Positions 36,708-48,724 of a stretch of 64,000 nucleotides of DNA are shown piece by piece (the first letter of the stretch is position 1; the number at the start of each line of letters is the position of its first letter). The notes below the pieces were generated by a model. That model saw only the letters and a list, made by a program, of their open reading frames with translations. It was not told the origin of the DNA and searched no databases. The stretch spans positions 248,001-312,000 of the forward strand of contig QJNS01000015.1 of the NCBI GenBank assembly GCA_004154925.1, written 5' to 3'. The stretch is from Monosporascus cannonballus (Eukaryota; Ascomycota; Sordariomycetes; Xylariales). The translations under genes and the position numbers were made by a program.

Positions 36708-37572
36708 ACAGATATACTAAGACGAAATTTTGATTAACGAAAAAATTAATGAGGTAAAGTTCGTCTTATATTCGGTTAACGGAAAAAAAATTAAGATTTT
36801 AACATTCGATCGAAAATAACAATAAATACAGATATAAGAATATAATAAATGCTTCTCGAGCTAAATAAAATATAATATAAAAAATTAAATCTTAAAAAAT
36901 ACTACGTATCGTTATTACTATTAAAACAAAATTTAAATAATATCACAGTCCCAAGTGGCACCTTGTAAGTATATAGGGCAGAACAAGGCGGTTAGGGCTC
37001 GACCTGACAACGTTTCACTGTTAGTGGTGTAATAACTAGACTTTTGTTCTTCCGTGCTGTAACAAATAATGAAATAACAATTTAAAATAATGGTTGAAAA
37101 ATAAAAAAGTTAATTAATTTATTATTACAATATTAACAATATAAAAATGTTTTTCAAAAGAAAAATTAATATAAAATTATACAAAAGCCATTTTAGAAAG
37201 TTTACTTATAATGTCTTACTCCATTTATAATAACAAAAACAAATTACATACGTTCAAAAAATACTTAGAAAATCGATTATAAAAAAACAAATTCAAATTT
37301 TAAAGTTATTCGTAAAATATCCTATATTTTTTATACTGTAGAAAAACGGCCAATTATAATTTCTAATTAATTACTCAGAGCTAAACGGTATTACTGCTAA
37401 AGATAAAATATTATTATTTTTTATTATTGAAACAAAAACTCTAGTTTATAAAGCTAAATAATTTATAACGTTTTTAAAGCACAAATATAACCTTATTAAA
37501 ATTTTAAAAAGGTTATAAAATAAAAAGTATCTTTTAAGGCGAAATACGGATTGTTTAAATATTTAATTATAT
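36708..37572 (+). pseudogene. protease end and reverse transcriptase start of copy 3
   Basis: It resumes with GATATACTAAGACGAAATTTTGATTAACG, the equivalent of copy 7 near 51358-51385. It continues through the linker, the second small insertion (36942-37063) and the first reverse transcriptase blocks, where the copy 7 equivalents read YRQLND and LYGAKQFI. It stops at 37572 just after the block that in intact members encodes KTAF(R)xxYGLFEYxVMPF. Confidence 0.6.
36942..37063. mobile_element. 122-bp undamaged MITE-like insertion in copy 3
   Basis: AAATAAT is duplicated on both sides (36935-36941 and 37064-37070); copy 8 near 59328 has the single uninterrupted target. The ends are ATCACAGTCCC and, reversed, GTTACAGCACG, a short imperfect inverted repeat. 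A 7- or 8-bp duplication fits hAT-type MITEs. It is not RIP-damaged, unlike both flanks, and has no coding potential. Confidence 0.7.
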
Positions 37573-37964
37573 TATACAGCGGCTAAACAATTTAAGCAAC
37601 TATTAAACCTTAGTCATACTGGTTTATATTAACAAAAATATCTTAAGATTTTAAATAATAAATATAATAACGAATTGTATTTCGTAATATTAAAAATATT
37701 TTAAGTAACGATATTATATTATAAGCTAAACTTAACTAAATTTTGAAAATAATAAGCATATTATATTTGGACGTAATTTTCGTTAATTTTAGGATTTGCT
37801 GAATTCGCCAGCGATCTTCGCGATTTAGGATTTACTGGATTCGGTAGCGATCCTTGCGATCCAGGATTCGCTGGACTTTTTAGCGATCTTCGCGATTACG
37901 TAACTTAAAGCGTCCTATTTTTTTCTGACCGTTTTTAATTGTACCAAGTAATTAAGTCATAATA
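37573..37964 (-). repeat. 3' LTR of copy 4, with 36-bp tandem repeat
   Basis: On the minus strand it begins TATTATGACTTAATTACTTGG after the purine tract GGAGGAGGAAAGATCG (37965-37980, reversed). Three 36-bp units lie at 37791-37826, 37827-37862 and 37863-37898, each of the form AGGATT...GCGATC(C/T)T(C/T)GCGAT. TTACGTAA follows at 37896-37903. No other LTR here has this repeat. Confidence 0.7.
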
Positions 37965-38159
37965 CGATCTTTCCTCCTCCAGGATTTTCGTCTCGAAAAT
38001 TAACTTATAAGTATCTATTTCAAAATATTTTCTTACGTCCAGATACATTAAACCTTTTTCCAAAATCAAAATCGCATAACGTAACTCGTTACTCGCTATT
38101 GTTTTATCGGCCCATCCCCGTTAAATAACGCTTTATTTATATAGCGAACGGCGAAAACT

Positions 38160-38590
38160 TAAATATAAATTATCCGAAAAAATTTTTTCTCGTCATTTTT
38201 CGTATATTCGTTATCAATATGCCAATTATGACGTTTGTAGTTTTGATTCCGAATAATTACAGAAAATTGCCGTTTAATACCGCAAATTTGAAAAAAAAAT
38301 TAACAGCCGTTATAAAAACCAAAAAATTTGCTAAAACTTATATCCGTTATATTTGGAAATAAAAGAAAATGTGGTATAACAAAATGATGAAAACCGTGTC
38401 CCATAATATCGATAATCTTGAGGAACTGAAAAAATTAAGGCGTTAAAAAAAAGTTAAATTGGAAGCCGCCAAGGCCATATCGACAAAGGCCGTACCTTTT
38501 TTCGATTAATCTAACTTTAAATCCACCAATTAGTCGTTTATTAATTAAAGGATTTTTGACCCTGTCAACTTCGGCGTTATTAATAGAAGT
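38160..38590 (+). pseudogene. antisense accessory ORF of copy 4
   Basis: This is the clearest copy of the accessory frame. Reading on the strand opposite to pol: an early cysteine-containing stretch (CQYANYDVC, about 38217-38245), a Lys-rich middle, then IRYIWK, KKMWYNKMMKTVSHNIDN and LEELKKLRR (about 38340-38450), then KLEAAKAISTKAV. The basic block followed by an (D/N)NLEEL-type acidic helix is shared with the other copies. One frame change and a few CAA/CAG-type stops break it. It converges on the chromodomain of the same element, and the gap between them is short. The protein function is not known to me. Confidence 0.65.
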
Positions 38591-38599
38591 TCTTTAATA

Positions 38600-39227
38600 G
38601 GCGTTAGGCGCTAATAAAATTCTTAGCAGGTTTTCAGGTATTTTCGGAATCCGAGTGCTTTTTTACTTAATTAGGTATTAGGTAAATCCATTTTGTTTCC
38701 GTATATCGAAAATCTTTTTTACTTCGTATATCTATTCGTCTTTTACCTTTTTATCGTTTTTTACCGTATGCACTTTAATTATATTTATTACTAATTTAAA
38801 TAAAAACAGGTAAAAAACTATATACAATTTAACTTTTGATAAAAGTTCTAATTTATGATTATTTTCTGACATTTTCTTAATAATTTTATATCGACCGATA
38901 TACTTAAAATCTAGTTTTTTATCAGGTCGTTTCGTTTAAATATTTTTTATCACAAGGAAAATTATTTCCCCCTTTTCGAAAGTTAATTCTTTTAACCTTT
39001 TTTAGCTATAATATTTGCTTATCTGGTTTTGTACGAATTCTAATTTTATTTGTATCTTTTAATATAACTATCGTAAATCTTTTAACGTAAGAATTATTTT
39101 AATATTAATTAAACCGTTATTACGTATTTTTTTATAAATTTTTAAAATAAAACCAAAGTTTACGTGCGTAAGTATTATTTTGATATTTTCGTAATAACTG
39201 GTGTTATAGGTTAATTATGCAACTGGC
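38600..39227 (-). pseudogene. integrase C-terminus and chromodomain of copy 4
   Basis: On the minus strand, 38690-38600 matches the chromodomain blocks of copies 7 and 8 (WKK(Y/H)PxSENxWEPAKNL), with damage. Upstream lies the integrase C-terminal region. It is cut at 39228 by the target duplication of copy 5 and resumes at 55502. Confidence 0.6.
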
Positions 39228-39232
39228 AATTT

Positions 39233-39648
39233 TGTTATAACCTAACGGTCTTGGCTCCTGGAAATGGTCGGGATCCTGAAAAAGCCAGACCCCGAGGTCA
39301 CGTAACTAACTCAAAGGACTCAAAAGCCCTAATTAGTTAAAAAAGCTTAAGCTGGTTAAGCACTAAAACAAGTTTAAAAGGGCTTAAAGAAATTCAACTA
39401 AAAAAATATCGTTAAGCCATAATAAGTATTTTAAGCCAGAATAAAGATATATACGCTTATTATTTCCATAATTTAAAAAGTTTAACTTATAATATAATAT
39501 CGTTACTTAAAGTACTTTTAATATTACGAAATGTAATACGATTATTATATTTATTACTTAAATTTTTACGATACTTCTGCTAACATAAATCCGTACGATT
39601 AAAATTTAATAATTAATTAAACTTTTTAATTCGTTATATGTTATAAAC
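39233..39648 (+). repeat. 5' LTR of copy 5
   Basis: Begins TGTTATAACCTAACGG and ends TCGTTATA. The palindrome is TCACGTAA here (39298-39305), one base off. The upstream part holds many TTAAGC and GCTTAA words instead of a long tandem repeat. Confidence 0.75.
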
Positions 39649-39739
39649 TTTTATTTAATAATACCGTTAAACCTTAAGCAATACCGATTAACGTTATATT
39701 TATTAACACACAGCCCGAATAACCTATTTACCAAATCCT

Positions 39740-42654
39740 TAATTTCCCGGACATTAAAATAAAATCCAAGGAGGAAAAAAAAAGCTTCGCCTTTTTCGCG
39801 AAGAAACTCTTCGACGATTAGATGCTATAAACGAACGTATTTTCCAGCTTAAGAAAGATAATAATAATTTTACGATATTTTTTTAAGCCGTTTACGAAAA
39901 GCTTAAAGAAAGAAAACTTTTAAAACCGGGAGGTTTTTTCGAACAAATTAGATTATTTAATTAAAATCTATTAAGGAACTGGGCAAAGTTTTTAAAGCTT
40001 TTAAACCGAATTTTTAACGGAATTTCGATTAAATTATAAATATTTTTAACTTAATACCAAATATATTTTATGTATTTTCTTATTTAATTAATTACGTTTA
40101 TTATATAAATTAAGTTTGCAGTTAAACGATTTACGGAAAATACGGTTATTTGGTTCGAATTGGCTGTAAGAAAATATGTTACTTTGCTAATCGAAAAACA
40201 AAATCCAAAAGTAATGCGAATTTATAGCGATTATGAATAATTCGAATAAGTATTAACGAAAGCTTTCGGAATAATAAACGAAAAAATAAAAGCCGAAATG
40301 CAAATTTAATAATTATAACAAAAGAGATCCGTATCCAATTACGGAAATACGCTAATTTAGTTAATACCTAAGTTAAATTAGAAATAAAAAATACTAATAA
40401 TTAAGTTTTTCGACTGCCTGAAAAAAAAAGAAAAAATAGTTTTGAAATTCGATCGGCCTAATTACTTATTAGATTATATCGTTATAATGGTTAAGATTAA
40501 CGATCGATAATACGTATAACGTATTAAAAGTATTAAAGGAAAAAACGATAATAAACCCCGATATATAGCTAAAACCAGCGTTTTTTAACGTAATAATATT
40601 TTTTACGGCACAGAATTAGGACCTATAGAATTAGGAGTTATAGGAAAAATTAAAGCCAGATTAAGTGTAATTATTGTAACAAAATAAAACATAAGGCATC
40701 ATAATATAAAGTACTTAAAAAGCTCCGTTAAAATAACTAGAAACAAATACCTAAAGGATAATCCAGAAAAAACCAAAAGAATAAAAGCAAATCCGTTAAC
40801 ATAATTTAGCCTAAGTATATACCAGATTTCTTATGGCAAAAAACCTAATAAAAGCTATTACGATAAAAAGTTTAACGAAAAATACGAAAAGTTACAAAGC
40901 TGGCTTAATAACTATTGCGAATATAACAAAAAATATTATAAAAATAATTATGCAAATATTAGAATTGTACGGAAAGAATTTATCCCAAAACCTTTAATTA
41001 ATATGGCAAAATATATATTATATAATGTCGACGACGAGAATATCCCGATTACGAAAAATAAAAATAATATATTTATAAATAAAATACCTGTAAATATTAT
41101 AAAGGATTTAATTTTTTCAACCGTACCGGAAATAACAAAGACGATAAGCAATAATATCGATATTTTCAAAATATAGCCCCAGAAGATATCCAGTAATTGG
41201 CCGAAATAAAAAATTAACCCGAAAAAATATGATGCCTGTACGAAATCCCTTTTTGTTACTATGGATAATGTAATTATTAAACAGAAAAAACATTAATACA
41301 GCGTACGGTAGAAAAATGTTATTAGAAAATTATTATAAATTTCCATTTTCAATTAGCATTTTTACGGATCCCTAGGGGGAAAAGGTTATCAAAAAGAATA
41401 CGTTAATTTATAGGAAATCTTTGGAATAACGGTTAGAATAACGTATAATAAGATATAATTGCAAATATCAGAAAATAATTTATTCGATTGGTAAAGAAAC
41501 TGCAAAAACATTTAAAATAATTAATATAATTTAACAAAATAATACGCCGATAATAATAACCAATATAATAACTTAATAAGTTAAACGAAAAAACATCAGT
41601 GAAGTTTAATAAATTCGAATAAAATTTTTAAAAAAGTTACTTATAAAAAAGCCGTAAGATAATAAAACTTAAAGATATTATAAGGAATTTCCGAAAAAAA
41701 CTTTAAACGTAACGATAAAAAACGCTAATAACCATATTACTTTAGATATACGAATCGGAATATATTAGTATATTGCAATAATGGATTATAGAACTTTAGG
41801 CAGGAATTATATTGTACCGGATATGGTCAATAAGTTTAAATTGTTATAGAAATATAAATTAAAACCTTATATAACGATAAATACCGAAAATTAGGAATTC
41901 GCTTACGATAACGGAAATCTCATACGCGAAATTAATTACTTTAAGATTTTTGTCTAAGGACGATATTAAATAATTAATTTCGATATCGTTTTATTTAGGA
42001 ATTACGATATAATCTTAGGATTATTATAAATATGTTAATATGGAATTTTAATTAATAACGGAATTAGCCAAGTAAATTTCGTCTTATATCTTATTAACAA
42101 ATAAAAAAAATTAAGATTTTAATACTTAATTAATAATAGCGATAAATGCAGATATAAGGATATAATAAAAACCTTATTACCAATAAGGATAAAACATATG
42201 AAAAAATAGGTATTAAAGAAAAATATAACGTATTATTATTGTTAATAAAGCGAAATTAAAGTATTAAAAAACGATCTAAAATAATAATAATAATAATAGC
42301 CCAAAAAAATAAAAAATCCGATTAATATATTATTACAATATTATAGATATAAATAACTTTTTAAAAAAGGAATTTGATACGAAATTATTAAACGATAATA
42401 AATAAAATTATAAGATAATTTTTAAAAAATATTTTTAATAAAGTTTTATCTTATTTATAACCTTAACGGAAACGAATTACGTATTTTTAAAAAATATCTG
42501 GAAAATCGGCTATAAAAAGAATAAATTTGACCTTTGAAATTACTAGCAGAATATCCGATATTTTTCGTAACAAAAAAAATGAGAAATTGCAATTTATAGT
42601 TAATTACCGATAATTAAACGATATTATTATTAAGGATTAAATATTATTATATTT
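39740..42654 (+). pseudogene. gag, protease and start of reverse transcriptase of copy 5
   Basis: The zinc knuckle is seen as CNYCNKIKHKA (about 40657-40690), the pattern CxxCxxxxHxxxxC with the last Cys lost. Near 41015-41130 lies the gag-pol linker DDENIPITKNKNNIF, which is conserved in copies 7 and 8. Protease is at about 41730-42040 and ends with the YDIILGLL block. The reverse transcriptase start (YRQLND and VIIKD blocks) lies just before the break at 42654. Stops are frequent. The minus-strand frame at 40948-41169 is the shadow of this coding region. Confidence 0.7.
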
Positions 42655-43035
42655 TGTGACGGCTATGCGGTTTAACCAACTATTAAACCTTAAGTCGATG
42701 GGTTTATGTTAGCAGGAGTATTGTGGGAATCTGAGCAATAAATACAGTAACGTATTACGTCTCGTAATACCAAAAATGCCTTAGGTAACGATGTTGTATT
42801 GTAAGCTGAAGCTATTTAAACTATAGAAATAATAAACGTATATATCCTGATTTTTTTATTATTGCTTAATTTTGTTTAATAAAGCCTTGTTAAATAATTG
42901 CTTAATGCTGCTTAGTTGTGCTTAGTTGTACTTAGTTAAAACCCGCTGAATATTAATTACGTAACCCTGAATTAGCGTAACTTTATGATCTTGGCTGGAC
43001 CGTTTTCGCAGGCCCAGTTGGCTTGGGTTGTAATA
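42655..43035 (-). repeat. 3' LTR of copy 6
   Basis: It contains TTACGTAA at 42957-42964, a triple TGCTTAGTTG-like 10-bp repeat (about 42909-42938) and the perfect hairpin GTATTACG/CGTAATAC at 42752-42770. The reversed polypurine tract is at 43037-43052. Confidence 0.7.
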
Positions 43036-43259
43036 CGATCTCCTTTTTCCTCAAATTTTACCTTCAAGATTTTTCTTTTCTTTTCATAAACCTTTTTTCC
43101 TTAAGATATCGGTCCGCGTTATTAAAAACTGTCGTCAGGTTCCTTCGTCTATCACGCGATATTAAAATCTGCTTTTTATCTTTGACGATTTCAGTTTTGA
43201 AATTATGCCGTATTCCTTATGTTTTTCCAAAAGCTGGAAGTACGAAATAATAAAAAACG

Positions 43260-43650
43260 TTTTTAAATACAAGGCGTATTTTAAACGTGGCTGTTTTTGC
43301 GATAGCAACGGTATTTCTTTATTTTCTTTAAAGAATATTTGTGCCGAAAATTAACGTTTAAAATGCAAAAAGGTATTTACGGAGGAACGTTTCCTGGAAC
43401 TGCAAAAACGCCATTAATAAGAAATAAACAAAGCCATTATACGGTTAATCCGTTTTCGAAAACAAAAGGCGTTTTTTCGTTCGAAAGGGGTTAAAATAAT
43501 ATAACAAAAATTGCAATCTCTAAAAGAGCTGGAAAAACGGAACCGTAAAAAGCAAAAATAATTAGAGGTTGCCGTTACGGCTATTACGTTAATATATGTC
43601 GCGGCCGATTGGCCCGACATTCCGGCTACCGATTGGTCGGCTATTAATTA
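43260..43650 (+). pseudogene. antisense accessory ORF of copy 6
   Basis: The frame reads YFKRGCFCDSNG and NICAEN (Cys-containing start, about 43280-43350), KKVFTEERFLELQKR, then RLIRFRKQKAFFRSKG (43442-43490), LQSLKELEKRNRKKQK (about 43511-43560), LEVAVTAITLIYVAADWPD (43562-43618). Stops occur only at four or five former Gln or Trp-type codons, so one continuous protein of over 120 residues can be followed. The central part looks like a charged coiled coil. The annotated-looking frames at 43023-43250 and, on the other strand, 43414-43620 are shadows or unrelated. Confidence 0.65.
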
Positions 43651-43679
43651 AAACGCGCCCGTTATTATTAGTAAAATTT

Positions 43680-46401
43680 TTTTTAATAAGTACTGGGCGC
43701 TAATAAGGTTCTTGGCGGGTTTCTAGGTATTTTCGGAATTCGGGTGCTTTTTCCATTTGATCAGGTACTAGGTAAGTCCGTTTTGCTTTCGTATATCGAA
43801 TATTTTTTTATTTCGTATGTTTATTTGTCTTTTACTTTTACGTCGTTTTATGCCGTATATATTTTGATTGTATTTATTGCTAATTCGAATAAAAAACATA
43901 AAAAATTAAATAGAATTTGATTTTTGGTAAAAATTCTAATTAGTAATTATTTTCTGAGATTTTCTTGGCGGTTTTGTATAAACCGATATATTTGAAATTA
44001 AGTTTTTTATTAGGTCGTTTTATTTAAATGTTTTTTATGGCGAAAAAAACTATTTCCCTTTTTTCGAAGGTTAATCCGTTTAACTTTTTTTAGTTGTAAT
44101 ATTTGTTAATTTAATTCCGTACGAATTTTAAGTCTATTTTTATTTTTTAATATAATTATCGTAATTATTTTAAAATAATAATTTCTTTAACGTTAATTAA
44201 ACCGTCGTTACGTATTTTTCTGTAAATTTTTGGGATAAAACCAAAATTTACGTTAGTAAGTATTATTTTAATATTTTTTTTAATAATTAATATTATAAGT
44301 TAATTATGCGATTAATAATTTCTTAATCTAATTATTTTATTCGTAATTAATATAATATCGTAAGTAAGTTTTTAAAGTTTAATTTATTTATTTTGTTTAT
44401 TTATCTATTTAAGGTTTAAATATATTAAATAATTTATAATTTAGGCCAATTTATACTATAAAGCTTTGCCAAAATTTTAATACAAATATTAATTCTTTAT
44501 TTAATATAATTTCCATAAATAATCTATATATATTAAAAATATGTTTAAAAAATATATACCAGTTATTAGGCGTTTATATCCTTATAATATAATAAAAAAT
44601 AAAAAAGTTTTGTAAATTAATTAATAATTACAAAAATGCTATCGTAATATAATTTTATAGCTAAATCTTTTAATATAAAAATTTTAATAATAAAATTAAA
44701 TATAATTAAATATTATGGTTATTTTGCGATTAGTAATAACTATAATTTTCCGTAAGGCTTATGTCGTCGAACCTTTATTTTAACGCAAATATTATATTGC
44801 CATATAATTTTTTATATTATTAATTTTATTCCAGGAAAGGAATATATACGTTAAAATCGTTTTAAGGTTTTATAAATCCTTGGATATTTATATAAATAAT
44901 ATTCGTATATCTTTCGTATTAAATCCTTTTGGTATTTCTTTGGAATTTGTATTTTATCCGTTTTTTAGTTTTCCGGAAAACCATTATTATATTACTAAAT
45001 CTTCTGATATATATCGAAAGGTACTATTTAAATTATTATAATTTATCATAAACGTAAATATTTTTTTGTAATAATATCAAAAATTATATGGTTAATTTTA
45101 ACCAATTTTTTTCGAAATTTAATTATTTACTTAAAGTATTTACTTTGCTATTTTCTAAATTTTTTTTATAAATAATAATCAAGTTGAAATTCGGTAATTT
45201 TTCCGCATATTTTAATTATCGTCCTATAAATTTCCTAATCGTAATAAATCGGGTAAAATTTTAATAATCTATATAAACCTTAATCTGGTATAAGCTTTCT
45301 TTTAGGAAATACCTAAACTCCCGAAATGCCATAATAATAGCCATAAATTTTTTATCTGGAATACCGTAATTAAATTCGGCTCCTTTTAATTTATACGAAA
45401 AGAATATAATACAGTATAATTTGCCTTAATTATTTCGTTATCCAATTATTATATTTAACGCATAATCCGAAATATCGGTTTTTAGCGTAACGGGGCGGTT
45501 TAAATCGTATATAATTAATATTAATTTATAAATAATTATATCCTTAATATCCCGAATTTTTTTTTATATTTAATATTTATTTAAAAAAAACTTTCGTAAG
45601 ATTTATTATATATATAATTATTTTACTAAAGTTTCGAATAAATTTCCTATAATAATTAACGAATCCAAAAAATATCTATACTTTCTTAATTATTATTAAC
45701 GTTTATTATTTTATAATTATACCGATTTTTTAAAGTTAATTTTAATATATTTTAAAATAATAATATATTTTAAATATATTATTTCCTATTTATAAAATTA
45801 ATTTCTTTTTACGTTAATAAATAATCTTACGTCTTATAAAGCTTAAAAAACTTTATAAACATATTTTATATATATTTTTTTAATATCCAAAAAAATAAAA
45901 ATATTATCGAAATAATAAATAACGAAAATATCGAAATATTTTTGCAATACGTAATTATTTATTTATTACAAAATTATTAATACGCTCATAAATTTTATTA
46001 ATATAATTAAATAATTAAATAATTTGTATTTCGTTTTAAAAGCTATTTTTTATTTATATCTTTTCTTAATCTTATTAAAATTATATTAATTTTTAAAATT
46101 AAATATAATAAATTATTTAACTTCATAAAATCAGTTTTTTATTTCCGTAATTAAAAGTAATAATATTTAATCTTTAATAATAATATCAATTAAATATTAA
46201 TAATTAACTATAAATTGTAATTTCCGTTTTTTTAATACGAAAAACATAAGGTATCCTGCTGGTAACTTCGAAAGTTAAATCCATCCTTTTTGTAACCGAT
46301 TTTCCAGGTATTTTTTAAAGGTACGTAGTTTATTTCCGTTAAAATTATAAATAAGGTAAAACATTATTGACGATCCTTTTTTAAAACCTATTTCGTAATT
46401 T
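43680..46401 (-). pseudogene. reverse transcriptase to chromodomain of copy 6
   Basis: On the minus strand the chromodomain end lies at 43770-43690 and the integrase core at about 45100-43780. Its 44310-44420 segment is almost the same as the copy 4 integrase around 55500-55600. RNase H and reverse transcriptase lie at about 46300-45100. The block at 46400-46260 corresponds to copy 7 at 51745-51890. All frames are interrupted. Confidence 0.6.
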
Positions 46402-47745
46402 TACGTTCACGACAGACTATTATAATTTGGCTAGTACTTTTCAATATATATTAAAAGATTTAATTATATAATATTAATTTCTTAAAAATTCAAAAACCAA
46501 ATATAAGTTTTAAAAGATATTAAAAAGTTTTAATACGAAAAATATGCGAATATTAATTATATGGATATTTACGAATTTATAAAACCTTAAAAAAGATTTA
46601 ATATATATATTTTTAAAAAAGATAAAATTAACAGGATAAATATTTTTACGGCAATATAATATTTACGTTAAATCAAAAATTTAATAATATAAGTTATACG
46701 GAAAAATATAATTATTATTAATCGTAAAGCAATTATAATATTTAATTATATTCGATTTTATTATTAAACTTTTTATTTTAAAAAGTTTAATTACCGAAAT
46801 ATATTACGATAGCACTTTCGTAAATCGTTGACCGATTTCCGAAATATTCTTATTTCTTATTATATTATAAGGATATAAACGCGGAATAAATAGTATAAAT
46901 TTTTTTTCAAATATATATTTAATATTTACGGGTTATTAATAAAAATTATTCTAAATAAAGGATCGATATTTGTATTTAAATTCTTGTAAAGCCTTATAAT
47001 ATAAATCGGCCTAAATTATATGTTTTTAACGTATTTAAATATTAAATAAATACATAAATAAAATATGTAAATTAAATTATGGATTTTTATTTATAATATT
47101 ATATTAATTACAAAATATATTTAGGTTAAAAAATTACGAAACGTATAATTAACTTATAATATTAAATATTACGAAAACACTAAGATAATATTTATAAACG
47201 AAAATTTTAAAATTATTTTAAAAAGTTACAAAAAGTTAGATAATAAGGATTTAATTAATATTAAAATGATTACGATAATTATATTAAGAAATAAAAACGG
47301 GATTCGAATTCCTACGGAATTAAATAAGTATATATTATAATTAAAAAAGGTTAAAAAATTATGTTTCGAAAAAGGTGAAATTATGTTTTTGTTACTAAAA
47401 ACATTTAAATAAAACCACTTAATAAAATTTTTAATCTTAAATATATCGGTTTATATAAGAATATTAAGAAAATTTTAGAAAATAATTATTAATTAAAACT
47501 TTTACCAAAAGTTAAATTCCATTTAATTTTTTATGATTTTTATACGAATTAATAATAGATATAATTAAGGTATATATGGTGTATGATAATGTAAAAGTAA
47601 AAAACAAATAAGTATATAAAGTACAAAAAATTTTCAATATGCGGAAATAAAATCAACTTACTTAATACCTGCTTAAATAAAAAAAGTACCCGGATTTCAA
47701 AAATACCTAGAAATCCACCAAAAATCTTATTAATGCCTAAGACCT
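46402..47745 (+). pseudogene. integrase and chromodomain of copy 5
   Basis: The plus-strand pieces follow copy 7 from 53090 on: the zinc-binding (HHCC) region near 46550, the DDE core from about 46740, and the chromodomain near 47664-47738 (YLLK.KKYPDFKNT then NLINA). The strand switch at 46402 marks the break with copy 6. Heavily damaged. Confidence 0.6.
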
Positions 47746-47799
47746 GTTAAAAAACTTTTATTAATAACAATAAGCCCGTCCTAATTAATACTCGACCAA

Positions 47800-48240
47800 T
47801 TAATAACTAAGGTATCGGGCTAATTAGCCGTAACGGCAGCCTTTAATTATTTTTGTTCTTTTTTAAAACGTTTACACTTTTTTATCGTTTCCGTATTTTG
47901 AATACCGTAGCGAAATATCTTAATTTTACGTTGGCGAAAAGTTTTTTTTGTTTTTGTAAATAGCTTAAACGACCAAATAATTCGGTAATGTATTACTAAG
48001 CCTTTAAAAGTTTTTTTCGGCAATATATTCTTTTAATTTTAGGTAATCCTTTTTGGTAACTAACTTCCGGTATTTAAATTTAAAAGGATTAAAAAATTGT
48101 AAGAATTTTCATAAGCTGTATAAAAAGCATATTTCCCTAAGTTACGATAAACCTTATAAGTTTTGTTTTTGGATTTATAACAGGAATAAAAAATGTTTGA
48201 AAATGTAATAAAATTAAGACGTTTAATTTATTTTGAAAAA
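47800..48240 (-). pseudogene. antisense accessory ORF of copy 5
   Basis: On the minus strand: FYSCYKSKNKTYK near the start, then YLQKQKKLFRQRKIKIF, then GIQNTETIKKCKRFKKEQK, then LKAAVTAN and PD (about 47990-47810). It matches the KQK..F.R(K/R)...I.....(I/L)... pattern of copy 6 and ends with the same (L)(E/K)(V/A)AVTA...W/PD tail. Broken by stops. Confidence 0.55.
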
Positions 48241-48385
48241 ACGAAAGCGTTAATACGTTTGCGAAATTTGGAATTTTTAATACGACCCGATATAATAAGT
48301 ATAAAAAAAAGAAGGTTACTTACTAAAAACTAATAAACGAATAATTTGCTTTTTAGGGATAAAGATTTTGGAAAAGGGGAGATTG

Positions 48386-48724
48386 TATTATGATTTAACG
48401 GTTTTAGTTTCTGGAAATAGTCGAGATTCTGAAAAAGTTAGACCTCGAGGTTACGTAATTAGTTTAAAGGATTTAAAGGCCCTGGTTAATTAAAAAGGTT
48501 TAAGCCGGTTAAGTATTAAAGCAGGCTTAAAGGGGCTTAAGAAGGTTTAACCAGAGAAGTATCGTTAAGTTATAATAAGTACTTTAAGCCAGAATAAGGA
48601 TATATACGCTTATTATTTCCATAGTTTAGATAGTTTTAGTTTGTAATATAATATCGTTACTTAAGGCACCTTTGGTATTACGAGACGTAATACGATTATT
48701 ATATTTATTGTTCAGATTCCCACG
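48386..48724 (+). repeat. 3' LTR of copy 5, first part
   Basis: Begins TATTATGATTTAACGG after the polypurine tract GGAAAAGGGGAGA (48370-48382). TTACGTAA is at 48451-48458 and the hairpin GTATTACG-AGA-CGTAATAC at 48675-48693. It is interrupted at 48724 and resumes at 55429. Confidence 0.75.

Larger units (their letters stand above)
33906..37572 (+). mobile_element. Ty3/Gypsy chromovirus, copy 3, 5' part
   Basis: It starts with an LTR (33906-34254) inside pogo P3 and runs through gag and protease into reverse transcriptase. It ends at the LTR of copy 4, in the stretch corresponding to copy 7 near 52135 (TACGGATT-TTTAAATATTT-ATTATATTA). Two small undamaged insertions lie inside (36422-36701 and 36942-37063). 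The 3' part is beyond the window. Confidence 0.7.
42655..46401 (-). mobile_element. Ty3/Gypsy chromovirus, copy 6, 3' part only
   Basis: On the minus strand it runs from reverse transcriptase (46401) through RNase H, integrase and chromodomain to the 3' LTR (43035-42655). The LTR end is intact: TGTGACGG at 42655, the reverse of the CCGTCACA terminus. The other end has no LTR. The minus-strand sequence stops in the block just before reverse transcriptase, and plus-strand integrase of copy 5 follows directly (ACGTTCACGAC, near 46402). One deletion therefore removed the 5' half of copy 6 and 1.1 kb of copy 5. Confidence 0.7.

Noticed and set aside
40948..41169. Minus-strand hydrophobic open frame; similar ones at 50131-50403 and 57997-58182
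   Set aside because: All three are antisense to the conserved gag-pol linker (DDENIPITKN...) of copies 5, 7 and 8. The plus strand is the coding one.
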